DNA of 64,000 nucleotides, from contig NC_065920.1 of assembly GCF_024586455.1 (NCBI RefSeq), forward strand, positions 11,184,144 through 11,248,143, written 5' to 3'. The position numbers and the translations under genes were made by a program. Source of the stretch: Bactrocera neohumeralis (Eukaryota; Arthropoda; Insecta; Diptera; Tephritidae). The notes beneath the pieces are model-generated. The model ran no database searches. It was not told where the DNA came from and saw nothing but the letters and a program-made list of their open reading frames with translations. Shown here piece after piece: positions 48,100 through 59,115 of the stretch (the first letter of the stretch is position 1; each line of letters starts with the position of its first letter).

Positions 48100-48610
48100 T
48101 ATCTTTGTGGCAAACTTGAGCGTCATTGACGGTTACGTTTTCACCGGTATCATTTTTAAAGAAATCTGAACGTTTAATTCCACCGACCGTCAAACCACAC
48201 CAAACCGTTGTTTTTTCTTCAGATTGTTCTTCGTCTCAGTTTTGCTTGTTTACATTGAGACAGAAATGGGTCTCATCGCTGAACGAAATTTGGCACGAAA
48301 ACGTCGAATCTTCTTGGAACTTAAAAAGAGCCCATAGAGCGAAGCGATTTTGGAAGGACAAGCTACACATGCTCTATTCGGTCGAATATTATCGAATAAT
48401 GAATTCTGTATCTCATGGGATAGGTGATGGTGTTGCGAACAGTAAGCTTAGTAGGCCGATTATGTTGACCATAAATTGAGCGAAGCGCGTGAAACACATT
48501 TTTTACAAAATGTGAATTTTTGTTACAAAGTTGAACGATTTGCAAACATTGTTCAGGCGTAAGGTCTGCCGGATGAACTTCATATTTTCGTAGAATATTC
48601 TCAAATATAT
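48100..48610 (-). mobile_element. Degenerate Tc1/mariner-superfamily transposase (minus strand)
   Basis: Minus-strand pieces in order: NVFHALRSIYGQHNRP (DNA-binding N-terminal region, about 48450-48500); TFSCQISFSDETHFCLN (first catalytic Asp, about 48250-48320); KTTVWCGLTVGGI (about 48175-48215); FFKNDTGENVTVND (about 48130-48170). Part of the N-terminal half is deleted and there are stops. The catalytic DE(T/A)HF motif survives, but the rest of the core does not. It is of the same general type as the relic at 57595-58190. Confidence 0.7.
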
Positions 48611-50385
48611 TTAAAGTCGATATATGGCAAATGTGGAGGATGGAGTCATGTGTAGAAGTTCACGCAAATAAGGAAAGTTTTCTGATTGCATCAATAAAAA
48701 ATTATCGAGCAAGTTTTGGCATTATCAGACTATAACAAATGTTTTGTATAATTCATTACGAATTTGTGCCGCACAAGTGCTTTGAACCCAAAAGTAATGA
48801 GAAATTATGTACATATTGTATACATACATATACAAATGCCATAGTAAAATAATAATATTGAAATATTATAGTACGTGGATTCAGGTAGCGGTACACACCC
48901 ACGACAAAAATTCACTGAAGTATGTATATTTTTTTTATTTTTACGGTATTTTTTATAATGGTTATTATGTAAGTTTTTGACATTCGTCAGAAAAATAATG
49001 TTTCAATGGCATGCCGCACATCTGTATATAATGTATGTGGTACATATATGTATGTATGTATGTTTGTAAATTTCAATTGTCTTCCTACACATCACTCTAA
49101 CTTCATACTCCAGTGTTTACCCCGATAAGTAATGAAGCGTAACTGCTCGCCTATTATCAACGCTGCTCTGATGTGATCATTTATACGTACAAACATACAT
49201 ACATCTATATACATACATACATATTTATATACATATACATATATATATCTATTTATAAACTCATATTAACTTGTGCTTTGCAGCACTCTGCCATGATTAT
49301 GCAGCATAAAACTGACCAACTGTCTGTCCGTTCGTCTTAAAAGTGACTGTCAGCATGCAGGCATGTCTGTGTGTGTGTGTGTACTTGTGTTAACAATGTG
49401 AGATTTCACCTGCGCTAAGCGTTGCCTCAGCTACCGTTCAAGCTGTTGATAACTATTTTAGTCTCGTTTTAGCCGACAGCTCATCCGTCAATTCGTCAGC
49501 ACTGCGGTAATAATTTATTTGCCAGTTGACAAATGAATTTTCAAATACAATACTATAACTTCAGACAAACATATGCGTGCATATGTATTTATATGACTAA
49601 AAAGGTATATATGAGTTTGATGACTTTATTTATACTCCACTAGCAGTGCAAGTGTTCACATACAACGTTAGCTGCGCATGCGCAAATACAATTATGTTTG
49701 GAATTTTGCGCATTTACCGTTATTTTCTTTACTGTCATTAGCACAATTTGCTGCAAACACTCCAACCCTTCAAGGCAAATAAAAGCGTGAACGCGAGGTG
49801 ACTTGCAACAAGTAAGTCACTAAATACAAATCAACGCAGACAGCGGCACTGCAGCAGGTCGTTAACTGCGCCGGCGTCTGCATGCACCTATGAACTTATC
49901 GTAATATGTATAATTTTGTTGCAAAGTCAAAAAACAAAAAAAAAAAACATTTTTGGTTTGCAAACGTTTGCTTTACACTGTATTTGTTCGCGCCTTTCGC
50001 TTTCATGCCTGCAGCCGGGTACTGAATGTCCGGCCACTTTAGGCTAGTCATAAAAGTTTACCTATAAGTACTGGCTTAAGTACCCATTAGTTATTACGAA
50101 CGATTTTTTTGCAAAATAAACTGTGTAAAAAAAGTAAAACCAGAAAATTATTACGTGTTGCAAATAAAAAAAAATATTTAAAACTTTTTTTTAATATTTT
50201 TTATCTCATAATTATTTTGGCAGTGTATACTTTTAGGCGTTTCTGGTTTTAAAGGTGAGTAGCGGTAAAGTTATATGTGACAGTGTTGCCATATATTAAG
50301 GTATTACTTATAATATTTCGAAAATATTGAAATTAAGCGCAAATAATTGACTCCAGAGCTCGAAACAGCTCGATAAGTATAGATA
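48611..50385. other. Intergenic, no gene seen
   Basis: Non-coding sequence with CATACATAC and ATACATATACATATATATAT microsatellites at about 49190-49250 and GTGTGTGTGTGTGTAC near 49371. No gene. Confidence 0.55.
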
Positions 50386-51065
50386 TACAGGGTTTGTCCG
50401 AAAAGTAATAGGACTGAGGCGATTTAAAAAAAAATTATTGAACAAATCATTACAATTCTTTAAAAACTTTCAAAATAGACACCTGCTGCGTCGATGCAGC
50501 GCTGCCAGCGCGATATCCAAGCATTGATGATGTCACGGAAGGCATTCTCCGGAATAGCCTTGAGAGCCGAGGTGCATGCTGCTTGGATCCCCTCTGTCGC
50601 CTCAAAATGCTTGCCTTTTTTCTGCCTTTTCAGGCAAGAAAACAAAAAAAAAAGTCCGGGGGCCACATCTGGGCTGTAGGGCGGCTGCGGAAGCGTTGGG
50701 TTGCCGGCCTTGGTTAGGTAGCTGTTCACAAGAAAGGCGGTGTGAGCCGGGGCGTTGTCGTGGTGCAACTTCCAATCGGCTGCGATGTCTTGGCGGACCC
50801 GATTGACCCTTTGTTTGAGTCTCTTGAGGACTTCCACGTAAAACTTGGCGGTGACGGTTTGTCCAAGAGGAACAATTGTATGGTGGACGACGCTTTTGAT
50901 GTCAAAAAACACACACGAGTTACATTTTCGGTGTTTGTCGAAGTCGCAGATCTCCCAGCACGAACTTCATCAGCGACCTCTTCCTGGCCTTCCAAAAAGG
51001 CCTGGCGAAACACAGCACTTCTTGCTAAAGCAACTTCTGGGTAAGCTTGTTTGATCATATCAGAG
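50386..51065 (-). mobile_element. Internally deleted mariner element
   Basis: The 3' end keeps a terminal repeat, CAGGGTTTGTCCGAAAAGTA, preceded by TATA (about 50383-50415), the usual TA target. The minus strand encodes the C-terminal half of the transposase: MFFDIKSVVHHTIVPLGQ, then DWKLHHDNAPAHTAFLVN, then PPYSPDVAPGLFFLFSCLK and a normal ending, DAAGVYFESF (50460-50912). The HHDNAPAHT and PPYSPD-AP motifs contain the second and third catalytic Asp. A separate frame gives an N-terminal piece, AVFRQAFLEGQEEVADEVRA (about 50955-51040). It is joined directly to the C-terminal half, so the middle, including the first Asp, is missing. The 5' end is lost at the junction with the RTE relic near 51065. 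Confidence 0.8.
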
Positions 51066-51865
51066 GCGAGTGTGTATCGTCGCGGCAAAAAGATAGTGGT
51101 CCGAGTGAATGCTAAGACGTCGGAGCGTACACACGTCTAAATCACTGGTTGTTCTGGTTGTTGGCTTTTCGATCCGGAAACAGCCAGGTAGCTTGTTGAA
51201 TTTTGATATGCTTGAATTTAGTACTGCAGATAACCATATTTCGAGCTCCGGCGAAGTCGATCAACCTCATCCATTTGGGGATGTTTCATCATGGTCGCTG
51301 AATTTACCAACTGTTGTGTCGAAGATATCTTCTTCTCTCTATCTGGCATTAAAGTCGCTTAGCATCATCATGGTCCCGTCGTCCTTCTCTGCCGTCGGGG
51401 CGTGGGCGCAAATCAACAATACGTAGGAGAACTTCGCTTTGCTGCGGATTGTGGCTAGACGTTCATCCAACGGGGTGAATGCGAATCCCACACCGAATTT
51501 TCGTTCCTTTATATGGCCACTGCAGTAAATGCCACAAGAACCTACTCGTCCCAGTCCTTGCCCCATCCATTGCACTTCTTGGACGGCAGGGATGTCAGCC
51601 TTTACTTTTACGAGAACATTGACTGGGCAGCGGCACCTTCCCAATTAAGGGACCGGACATTTTAGGTGCATGCTCGTAAATCATAGTCCGTAGTACGTTT
51701 GCAGAGGTCGGCTAAAGGAAAGTTTTCATCCGAGGCTGTTTTCGTCTTTTCATTGGGGGTGTTTTTTACGTGGCGGGTCCCAAACACAGCGCATAACTCT
51801 GGGGAGGGATGTTTCGGTTCTCACTTTAGCTCGCTTTCAAACGGATGTTTTTTGGCTATCAAGAG
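51066..51865 (-). mobile_element. RTE/BovB-type retrotransposon, 5' region and endonuclease
   Basis: The minus strand encodes VLVKVKADIPAVQEVQWMGQ, then VGSCGIYCSGHIKERKFGVG, SYVLLICAHAPTAEKDDGT and LSDFNAR (51339-51644), the endonuclease domain of an RTE-type LINE. It continues with stops through TTVGKFSDHDETSPNG, GLIDFAGARNMVICSTKF and IQQATWLFPDRK (about 51140-51330). The region 51645-51865 upstream of the endonuclease (minus-strand GTGTTTGGGACCCGCCACGT) fits the 5' leader of this family, from memory. Catalytic motifs are partly intact, but the segment between FGVGF and FTPLDERLATI is shortened and stops are present. The element ends at the mariner junction and has no RT here. Confidence 0.75.
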
Positions 51866-52039
51866 GATACTTGGTGTAAGACTGGAAGTCGTGAGCTGCT
51901 TGAGTCATCGTAAAAGAACCACCTCTAAGTGAACTCTTCTCACTTGCGTGAACTTCCACACATAGCTTCATTCTCCATTCATTCATAAGATCACTGTTAA
52001 TAAAGAGATAAAGCAACCCATATTTTGACCTGATTGGGC
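51866..52039. other. Unassigned stretch between two LINE relics
   Basis: No recognisable feature. It may be remnants of either neighbouring element. Confidence 0.4.
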
Positions 52040-52340
52040 TCAAAACCCCAAGGTGTCTGGTGAACGCAACATCGCTGACTTTTTGGGTTTAAAGCTTGAC
52101 CTCCCAAACGTGGGACAGTCAAAAAGAAAGTGTTGAGTTGTTTTCACCTCATCTTCCTTCATACAGATTCTGCAGCCTTGCTGCGTGGACGTCAATAAGG
52201 CAATAGCCCCACAACTAGGAGGGCTTTACTGAAGGCAAGGAGATCACTAGAACTCTTGCGCTCGATCTTGAGCCAAAAGGCTTTTGCGACATCGCATGTA
52301 ACTATAGAGGCTAAGCTTCCGCGAAGCCCAGCTTTCGTAC
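52040..52340 (-). mobile_element. LINE C-terminal fragment, family of the 25-kb copy
   Basis: The minus strand encodes KAFWLKIERKSSSDLLAFSK (about 52215-52275) and, after a frameshift, CRICMKEDEVKTTQHFLFDC followed by PTF (about 52105-52180). The second piece matches SCIEENEVKTTQHFLLDCPA in the LINE at 24977-26143. It lies about 180 bp past the Fatp stop codon, overlapping no coding sequence. Confidence 0.65.
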
Positions 52341-52407
52341 ATTTCGCGAAAAATTTTGAACTTTTTATAAAGATAACTTCAATTTATATTGTATGTGTTG
52401 TTCAAAC

Positions 52408-52413
52408 TTTATT
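52408..52413 (-). terminator. Polyadenylation signal AATAAA for Fatp
   Basis: TTTATT on the plus strand gives AATAAA on the minus strand, 111 bases after the Fatp stop codon. It is a plausible 3' end for that gene. Confidence 0.5.
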
Positions 52414-52523
52414 TAATATTATTTTAAAATAATATTTACAGATTGGCTAGTATGATTGAATGAATTCTCTACGAAATGATAAATCTACAATATAGTTATA
52501 GTGAAATAGTAAATAATAACAAT

Positions 52524-54828
52524 TTAAAAACGAATGAGACCCTGGTTTATCTTTTCGAAAACTTCGCTACTGAGTAATTCATAGCTGCCGGAAGTTGTGC
52601 GATAGAACAGCATATCGTCGATGACATGCGGATTGTAGCCCTCTCTTTGCAGATCAACTTTGCGCAGCTTATAAGTGCCAGTGATATCAAGTTTAGTCAA
52701 AATCCGTATGAATTGTGGGCGTGCGTAAGGCGGCAACACCTGCGACAGTTCGTATGCAACGTAATCAAGATTTAGTTGACGCTCGGGATCATATATAGCC
52801 GCCATACCCGCACGACCTTCGGTATTTGGTATCGCAACACCGTAAACTATAGTATCCTTCAACAGCGAGATATTACTGATCTGCGCCTCCACCTCAGTGG
52901 TCGACACATTCTCACCCTTCCAGCGAAATGTATCACCCGTACGATCCACAAAATGCAAGTAACCTCGCTCATCCGAAGTCAACAGATCGCCTGATATGAA
53001 TGCCATGTCGCCTTTTCTAAAGACATCACGTGCAATTTTCTTCGACGACTCACCTTCATCCGCATAACCGAGAAATTCACGCGACGGAATGCCTTTGATG
53101 ATCCTGCCGATGAACACACCCGCCTCGCCCGGTGCGCAAGGCTGACACAAGCCATCGGCGCCACGTATCGGTACGCCCGTGTCTGGATCGGCCTTTATTA
53201 TGGATATGGGGTAAACTTGCGGAAATATGCGTGAGATGAAACCAACCGCGCCGACGGTATTGTCATTATTGATAATGTTCGCGTTGCCCTCGGTGGCGCC
53301 ATAGAATTCGCCCACTTTTGGTATATTAAAACGTTGCACGAAGCTCTGCCAGATTTGCGGACGCAAACCGTTGCCGAAGATCATACGTATCCTGTGGCGG
53401 CGGTCGTATTGAGTTGGCGGCGTAGCCAAGACGTAACGCGCCATTTCGCCGATGTATTGTGCAACCTGGTAGCGGTAATAATGCATTAGTGGTATATATA
53501 TATGCTAATATATATAGTTTGACCCGACTTACCGTGCATCTAAGGCGCACACAGTCCGCAAAATATGCCGAAGCCGAAAATTTCTTCCTTATGACAACGG
53601 TTGAGCCAAAGATCACCGTTTGTCCTATACTCATTACACCACCGGCCGTGTGGTAGAGTGGCAAGGGCGCGTAATAAATATCTCTTATTTTAAACTTCAG
53701 GATAAAGTGTATACCAATCGCCATAAACATATAACTGTAAATACAAATTATTTAGTCGAGCTCCATTAGCTCGTTTAGTTGTACTTATATATGGCATATG
53801 ATCCACATATGATAGTTAAATTGTGCCCGAATTCGGGACAAAACACTGAAAACATACCGTGAATGCGAGATTACGGCCGCCTTCGGTAGGCCGGTTGTAC
53901 CCGAGGTATAAATATACATCAATTTGTCGTGATGATTTGGTGATTGCACAGCCGTACGTGTGAGCTCCATATGTCTAACCGAGTGCAGTAGTGTCGCCAA
54001 ATCGGACGCCGACTCACGTACTGGCTTATTGATATCGTTATTGAATTGATACAACTTCGCGGCTGTATCATTCGCTATAAACTCAATTGCTTCGCAGAAA
54101 TCCTCGCCATATATCAGTGCCGAACATTTCGCCACATTGATGCTGTGACGCAGCGACGGACCCTTCAAGTTGGTGTTGATCAGCGCCGTGACAATGCCAA
54201 GTCGCGAGAGACCCAACCAAAAGCCAACGTATTCCGCACGATTCTCCAGTAACAAACCGATAACATCACCTCTGCCATAGCCTTGCCTTTGGAATGCGAT
54301 GGCGACGTGGTTGGAGAAGTCATACAGCTGGCGGAAGGTCCAGCGTTGTGTCTCGCTGATTATCGCCAACCTCTTCGGATGTTTGAGCGCCTTTTTGTCG
54401 AACATATCGCAGATATTGAAATTTTTGCGCTCACAAAGCTTTATGAGCGTCACCAGTTTTATGTAGGCCCACAAAGCGCTTCAAAGAGTGAGGGAATCGG
54501 ATTATACATTATTTCGGTAACTTAATGCTTACGTAAAGACTTACGTGAAATCACGTCTGTACGTTACGGCGGCTATGTAGAACCAGCGCCAGCCCAGTGT
54601 TACCAGCATGATAACGAGCAAGGCGGCGAACATAGCGGGCAGTCCATACATCCAGCCGAAGCTCTGCCACAGCAGCGTGTCCACCGTAGCGGTGCTGCCC
54701 ACCGTGAGCACAATGAGTATTCTATGTTTGTTTCTGCCAAGCGCGCCACAAGCGGCGCCTTGTTGCTGGCCGCGATTTGTGTAGGCGTTCCGTTTGTGTG
54801 CGTTGTAGGGTTGATTGCCTCCGTTCAT
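52524..54828 (-). CDS. Fatp: Long-chain fatty acid transport protein (SLC27/FATP family, acyl-CoA synthetase)
   Basis: The gene is complement join(52524-53465, 53533-53734, 53858-54478, 54545-54828), 682 codons plus stop. All introns are GT-AG, 66-123 bases long, and in phase. A hydrophobic segment near residues 60-88 (GLPAMFAALLVIMLVTLGWR) should anchor it in the membrane. The AMP/ATP-binding motif YIYTSGTTGLPKAA is near residues 283-296. TPLPLYHTAGG-type (APLPLYHTAGGVM), FYGATEGN (about 423-430) and the FATP/VLACS motif DRTGDTFRWKGENVSTTEV (about 543-561) follow in the usual order. The family imports long-chain fatty acids by coupling them to CoA at the plasma membrane or ER. The length fits the family (about 620-690), and no stops or frameshifts occur. 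The start chosen is the first in-frame ATG. The frame stays open upstream (see 54829-55101). The Drosophila Fatp1-type assignment is likely, but the paralogue is not proven. Confidence 0.95.
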
Positions 54829-55101
54829 TTTTCTTAGTTGCTCATCACCTTCGATGTCGATGGTGGTGTGATTAGGGCAGTTCGGTTGTTGCTCCTGCTG
54901 CTGTGAGTCCCTTTTATGACGGGCGTGTGTGTCGTCAATGAGGTCCGGTGTTTCGTGCAACTGTTGACAGTTATGATTGTGGTGACCGCAACGGCAATGG
55001 TGCTCGCTATCATTTGCCGTTGACTGCGGCGCCGGTGTGTAGGTGGGGCTCTTAAAGTAGCGATAACGGTATTTCTGATACTGTCGTGCCAGTAAGTGTC
55101 G
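54829..55101 (-). other. In-frame open extension upstream of the Fatp ATG, without ATG
   Basis: The Fatp frame stays open for 91 codons upstream of the chosen ATG, back to a TGA at 55102-55104. It reads like protein (YQKYRYRYFKSPTYTPAPQS, then HHCRCGHHNHNCQQLHETPD, then EGDEQLRKM) but contains no ATG. An ATG at 55103-55105 overlaps that TGA in another frame and reads MTTLTGTTVSEIPLSLL before a stop. Three readings fit: a missing upstream exon joined near 55080, a one-base sequence error, or a 5' leader. Confidence 0.5.
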
Positions 55102-55105
55102 TCAT

Positions 55106-57244
55106 AATAGTTGATGCGGTGAACGCGTCGGTAAATAGTTGGTGCGAAATATGAAGTTACGCATAAGCATAGCTGGCAGCCGAGCGGTTTTTAACGTGCA
55201 GCAGCGTCTTTAAGCAGCGAAGAAACTTTGCAACACACACGAACAACCGAAAAATCGATAATCAACACTTTCCACTTCTTCTATTATATTGTCGGAAACA
55301 CAATTTAGTTTTGTAATTTTTCCACTGTGTTTATTTTAAGTTTTAGTTATTTTATCTTATTTTTTAATACAATTATCTTTTTTATATAACAAACAACTTG
55401 TTTTTAGAGAATCACGCGAAGTAATGTTCTTAGTTCGTGCAGTGAAAAGGACGAATGCGCACAGCTGTCTATAAATACGCACACATCCTGTACTCATACC
55501 GTTATGAGCAGTGTATATGTGTGAGCTTTAGCGCTTACGAGCTTTCGCAGGGCACTACAAATGTGCTTTTATAGTATGTATGTATGCTATGGTACCGGGT
55601 GCCTCATATTTACAGCAATCAACTTAAAAATGTACAAAATTTTAACAGTTGGTAACTTCTTTTTTTGGCCCAAAAAATTTCAAATATGAAGCGAGGCATA
55701 AATCTCGAAGAGTATGAAAGTACCAAGGTAAATCGGTGTAGGTAAAATTATAGTTCAAAGTCAAAGTTATAAGAAAGTATTTTTAAATAATTTGACCCCT
55801 TAGTAGGCAAATTCTAGCCAGATATATGTTTTTGATACAAAAAAGCCTCCCAGCGGATCTAGTATATTTCCGCTTAGAGTTTCTTTATACAATCTAGTAG
55901 CCTCCATTTACGGGAGACTTCAAGACTATAACGACTGTAGTTAGTAGCACAGGCTTCAGAGTAGTGAAAGTTCGAAGCGATAGCTTTTTCGTGGCAGAAA
56001 TTTGCTTAAAGACTCATCATCACACCTATCTGGTCGCGACTGTATTAAGCATAACTTTTAAGCTAGTCGAAACAGCGGTCGAAATGAGGTTATTTATTTT
56101 AATCAGTGAAATGACTACTCGACAGTTACTGTTAAGGCAAAGCTAAGAAAGCTGATCTAAAAAATTGAGAAAAAACTTGAAATTTATATTAGTGCACTAA
56201 TACATAAATATTGTAAGGACTGTAAAACTTCTAAATTCAAACTCTTATTTATTGATTCCTTGACCCAGCTACGGGCAATGAAATGAAAGAATGGTTTAAT
56301 GACTTTAAAAACTGGGCAGTCAATGAGAAACTTTCGTTCATAGAACTAAAATAGTTCTTAAACCTGCAAAAACCTTAACCTAGAAAGCATAGCTGAATAT
56401 AAAGCTTTCTTTTCCTATATAAGTAGGTCAATGGCTTATCCATTGGAAACTAAATTTTATTAAAATTTTATTTAACAAGGACTTAATTTAAATTCTCATC
56501 CATTGAATATAGTTTGGAACGAACTGAGTGAGATATTTGATGAGTTCATCCTCAACAGTGCAGAGCCGTAGAGAGAAAATCAGAGCCTGTTATGGATTGT
56601 TGGAAAAAGAAATCTGCAAAAAATGGTGGCAAATCACCGTGCTTCCCTAAGAACTCTGGTGTAAAATTAATTTCTCTTCTTCAGTGTCTGTAATGCTCAA
56701 CTATAAATTCCTCTTACCAAAAATTGAATTAAGTTCATGGATGCACTGTTGCTGAGTTAATCCACGTCGAAAGTTGTGAAAAAAAGAGCGAAAGTGTTCG
56801 CGATTTAATTCCATTTTTTGGCCGAGGTGAATATTTCAAGTTACTATAATTAACACAAGTAGCGGCCGTATATCAAAACGTTCTAAGTATGGATAACAGG
56901 AAAAATGTCAAACTTTACGACCAAGTTGTCAGTTACCAGAAAGTTGCCAAATCACGAAATATAAAAGGCAACCTACGTATGAAGTCAAGTTGTGATATAA
57001 ACTACATGGAAAATGCGACTTCGGAGCTTTTGAAACGATATTGCGAAAATTTGATAGATTTAAACTATAAAAAAATTATCCTGTCGTAGAGAACAAAGCT
57101 TGAAAATAACTTTATTTTTCAAAACACTAATTATTAAGTTAAGTTTAGAGAGCAGATGAATAGTTTAGAGCAACTACTAGTACATTGACTTAGAAACCGG
57201 TTACGCAATTATAGCCGAATCAACAATAGCGCGTGATTTGTTTG
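55106..57244. other. Fatp upstream region and intergenic sequence
   Basis: The part nearest Fatp (55106-55560) should contain its promoter or 5' exon, but I cannot point to one. From about 56200 to 57100 there are short frames with some protein-like texture (for example a 66-codon frame at 56889-57089 starting MDNRKNVKLYDQVV). They may be remnants of a transposon, but I cannot assign them to a family. Confidence 0.4.
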
Positions 57245-57540
57245 GTTGGAAATACCCAGTGAAACCACGACGCTCTTCACGGGTCAACAAGCGGGTACTT
57301 CATCGAATACCTTCAAAGCTACAGTACTTTTATCTCCATTCGACCGATGTGACCTAGCCAGCGTAGCCGCAGCCTTTTTATTCACTGAACTATGTCAATG
57401 TTGTCGTAGAACTCAGCTCTACAGCTCATCGTTCCATCGTCTGCGGTATTCGCCATCCCCTATGTCCAAAGAATCACAAACTTTTCACAAAACTTTTCTT
57501 TCGAAAACTCCTAGTGGCGCCTCATCGGATGTTTACATTT
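57245..57540 (-). mobile_element. RTE/BovB RT C-terminal fragment (minus strand)
   Basis: The minus strand carries, with frameshifts, the segment VFERKV..GDGEYRRRWNDEL, then IDIVQ.IKRLRLRWLGHIGR and ALKVFDEVPAC. This is the C-terminal region found on the plus strand at about 58760-58930 (VFERKFLRKIYGLLRIGNGG and RIKGQRLRWLGHVVRW). The two copies are therefore an inverted pair flanking a mariner relic. Confidence 0.65.
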
Positions 57541-57594
57541 GAAGTAGACCACATAGAGACAATTAAAGATAAAGTTCAGACTGAATATTACTAG

Positions 57595-58190
57595 ATAAAT
57601 TAACTTTAAGCAGTGTTTCGAAGAAAACCCGAGTGGTTCTATCCGCAAACGCTCGCCACAATTAGAGCTATGTCCATTCACCTAATGAAAGATTTTGCAG
57701 AAGGATCTTGGTTTGCGGGTTTACAAAATCCAACTTGTGCAAGAACTGTAGCCGAACGACCTTCAAGTGCATCCCGCGTTCGGTGAATGAATCCAAAACG
57801 AGACTGTCACTGATCTCGATTTTCACAAGAAAATTTTGTTTAGCGATGAGGCGGACTTTTGGTCGAATGGGTACGCCGCATTTGAAGTTTTTGGAGAAAA
57901 TCCACAAGTCATTGCTGAGACGCCGTCACATCCTCCAAAGTCACTGTTTACTCCATGGGCAGCCATGAATATTTCTTCAAAAATCAACCCGGCCAGAATG
58001 TTACAGTGAATGGCGAACGCTATAGAGCCATGATTAATAATTTTGCCTGAATTGGAGAATGTTGATGTGGACGACCTTTGGATCCAACAAGGTAATACGC
58101 CCAATGAAACAATCAATTTATTAAAGTAAACTTTTGGGCCTATCGGCGGGATTTTATTCTAGCCAGCCGCGGCGGCCACTTGTCCTTTTT
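57595..58190 (+). mobile_element. Degenerate Tc1/mariner-superfamily transposase (plus strand)
   Basis: Pieces across several frames read NPSGSIRKRSPQLEL (about 57626), ILQKDLGLRVYKIQLVQEL (about 57697-57755), DFHKKILFSDEADFWSNGY (about 57814-57871), FGENPQVIAETPSHPPK (about 57890-57940), NQPGQNVTVNGERYRAMINN (about 57985-58045) and LENVDVDDLWIQQGNTPNET (about 58050-58115). The first catalytic Asp (SDEADFW) and the QQGNT segment near the second are recognisable. The third is lost where it meets the RTE fragment near 58190. Multiple frameshifts make it non-functional. Confidence 0.7.
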
Positions 58191-59115
58191 TCATATGAAG
58201 TCAAAGTAAGTTTCGGACAAGGCAACTTGCTATCGTGCGACTTCTTCAATCTACTCCTAGAGAAAATAATTCGGGTTGCAGAACTAAATAGAGAAGGGTC
58301 CGTAATCCATATGAGAGTACAGCTGCTGACGTACGCCGATGCTATTGATATCATTGGCCTCAACACCCGCGCCGTTAGTTCTGCTTTCTCCAAACTGGAT
58401 AAGGAAGCGAAGTAAATGGGTCTGGTATTGAACGAGGGCAAGACGAAATATCTCCTATCATCAAACAAACAGTCGTCGCACTCGCGACTTGACTCCCACG
58501 ACACTGTTGACAATCATAACTTCGAAGTCGTAGATAATTTCGTCTATCTTGGAAACATTATTAACATCAACAATTATGTCAGCCTCGCCATCCAACGCAA
58601 AGTAACTCTTCCCAACAGGCGCTTCGTCGGATTGAGTAGATAATGAAGAAGTAAAATCCTCGCTTGCCGAACAAAGAGCAAATTCTAAAGGTCATTCATC
58701 ATCTCCGTCCTGCCATATGGGGCGGAGGCACGGACGATGACAACATCTCGTGAGTCAGCCATGCAAGTTTTCGAGAGAAAGTTTCTACGGAAGATTTATG
58801 GTCTTTTGCGCATTGGCAACGGCGGATACCGCATTCGATAGAACGATGAGCTGTACGAGATATACGACAACATTGGCATAGTTCAGCGAATTAAGGGACA
58901 GCGGCTACGCTGGCTGGGTCATGTCGTCCGATGGACTAAAACACACTAATTCTGAAAATATTCGACGTACCCGCCGTTGGAAGCAGAGGAAGAGGAAGAC
59001 CTCCACTACGTTGGACAGACCAAATGTAAAAGGACTGGCTGCGCTTGGAATCTCCAATTGGCGCCTAATAGTGAAAAGTAAGAACGACTGGCGGGCTTTT
59101 GTAAACGCGGCGTCA
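58190..59115 (+). mobile_element. RTE/BovB reverse transcriptase C-terminal half
   Basis: The plus-strand frame reads FGQGNLLSCDFFNLLLEKII, then VQLLTYADAIDIIGLNTRAV, SAFSKLDKEAK, a stop, MGLVLNEGKTKYLLSSNKQS and VVDNFVYLGNIININNYVSL. It continues across stops with RLRWLGHVVRW, and in another frame with RRTRRWKQRKRKTSTTLDRP and LGISNWRLIVKSKNDWRAFV. The catalytic YADD box is YADA here. One stop separates two long open pieces (58134-58415 and 58416-58643). The end is near 59115. Confidence 0.8.

Noticed and set aside
55470..55477. TATAAATA on the plus strand upstream of Fatp
   Set aside because: Wrong strand for Fatp, no plus-strand gene follows, and no good Inr sits 25-30 bases downstream. 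A/T-rich matches are common here.
56889..57089. 66-codon frame with protein-like composition
   Set aside because: No recognisable motif, no supporting neighbours and no splice signals. Left as unassigned intergenic sequence.
57823..58116. 97-codon minus-strand frame
   Set aside because: Antisense to the plus-strand mariner-superfamily relic, whose SDEADFW and NVTVNGERYR motifs define the real strand.
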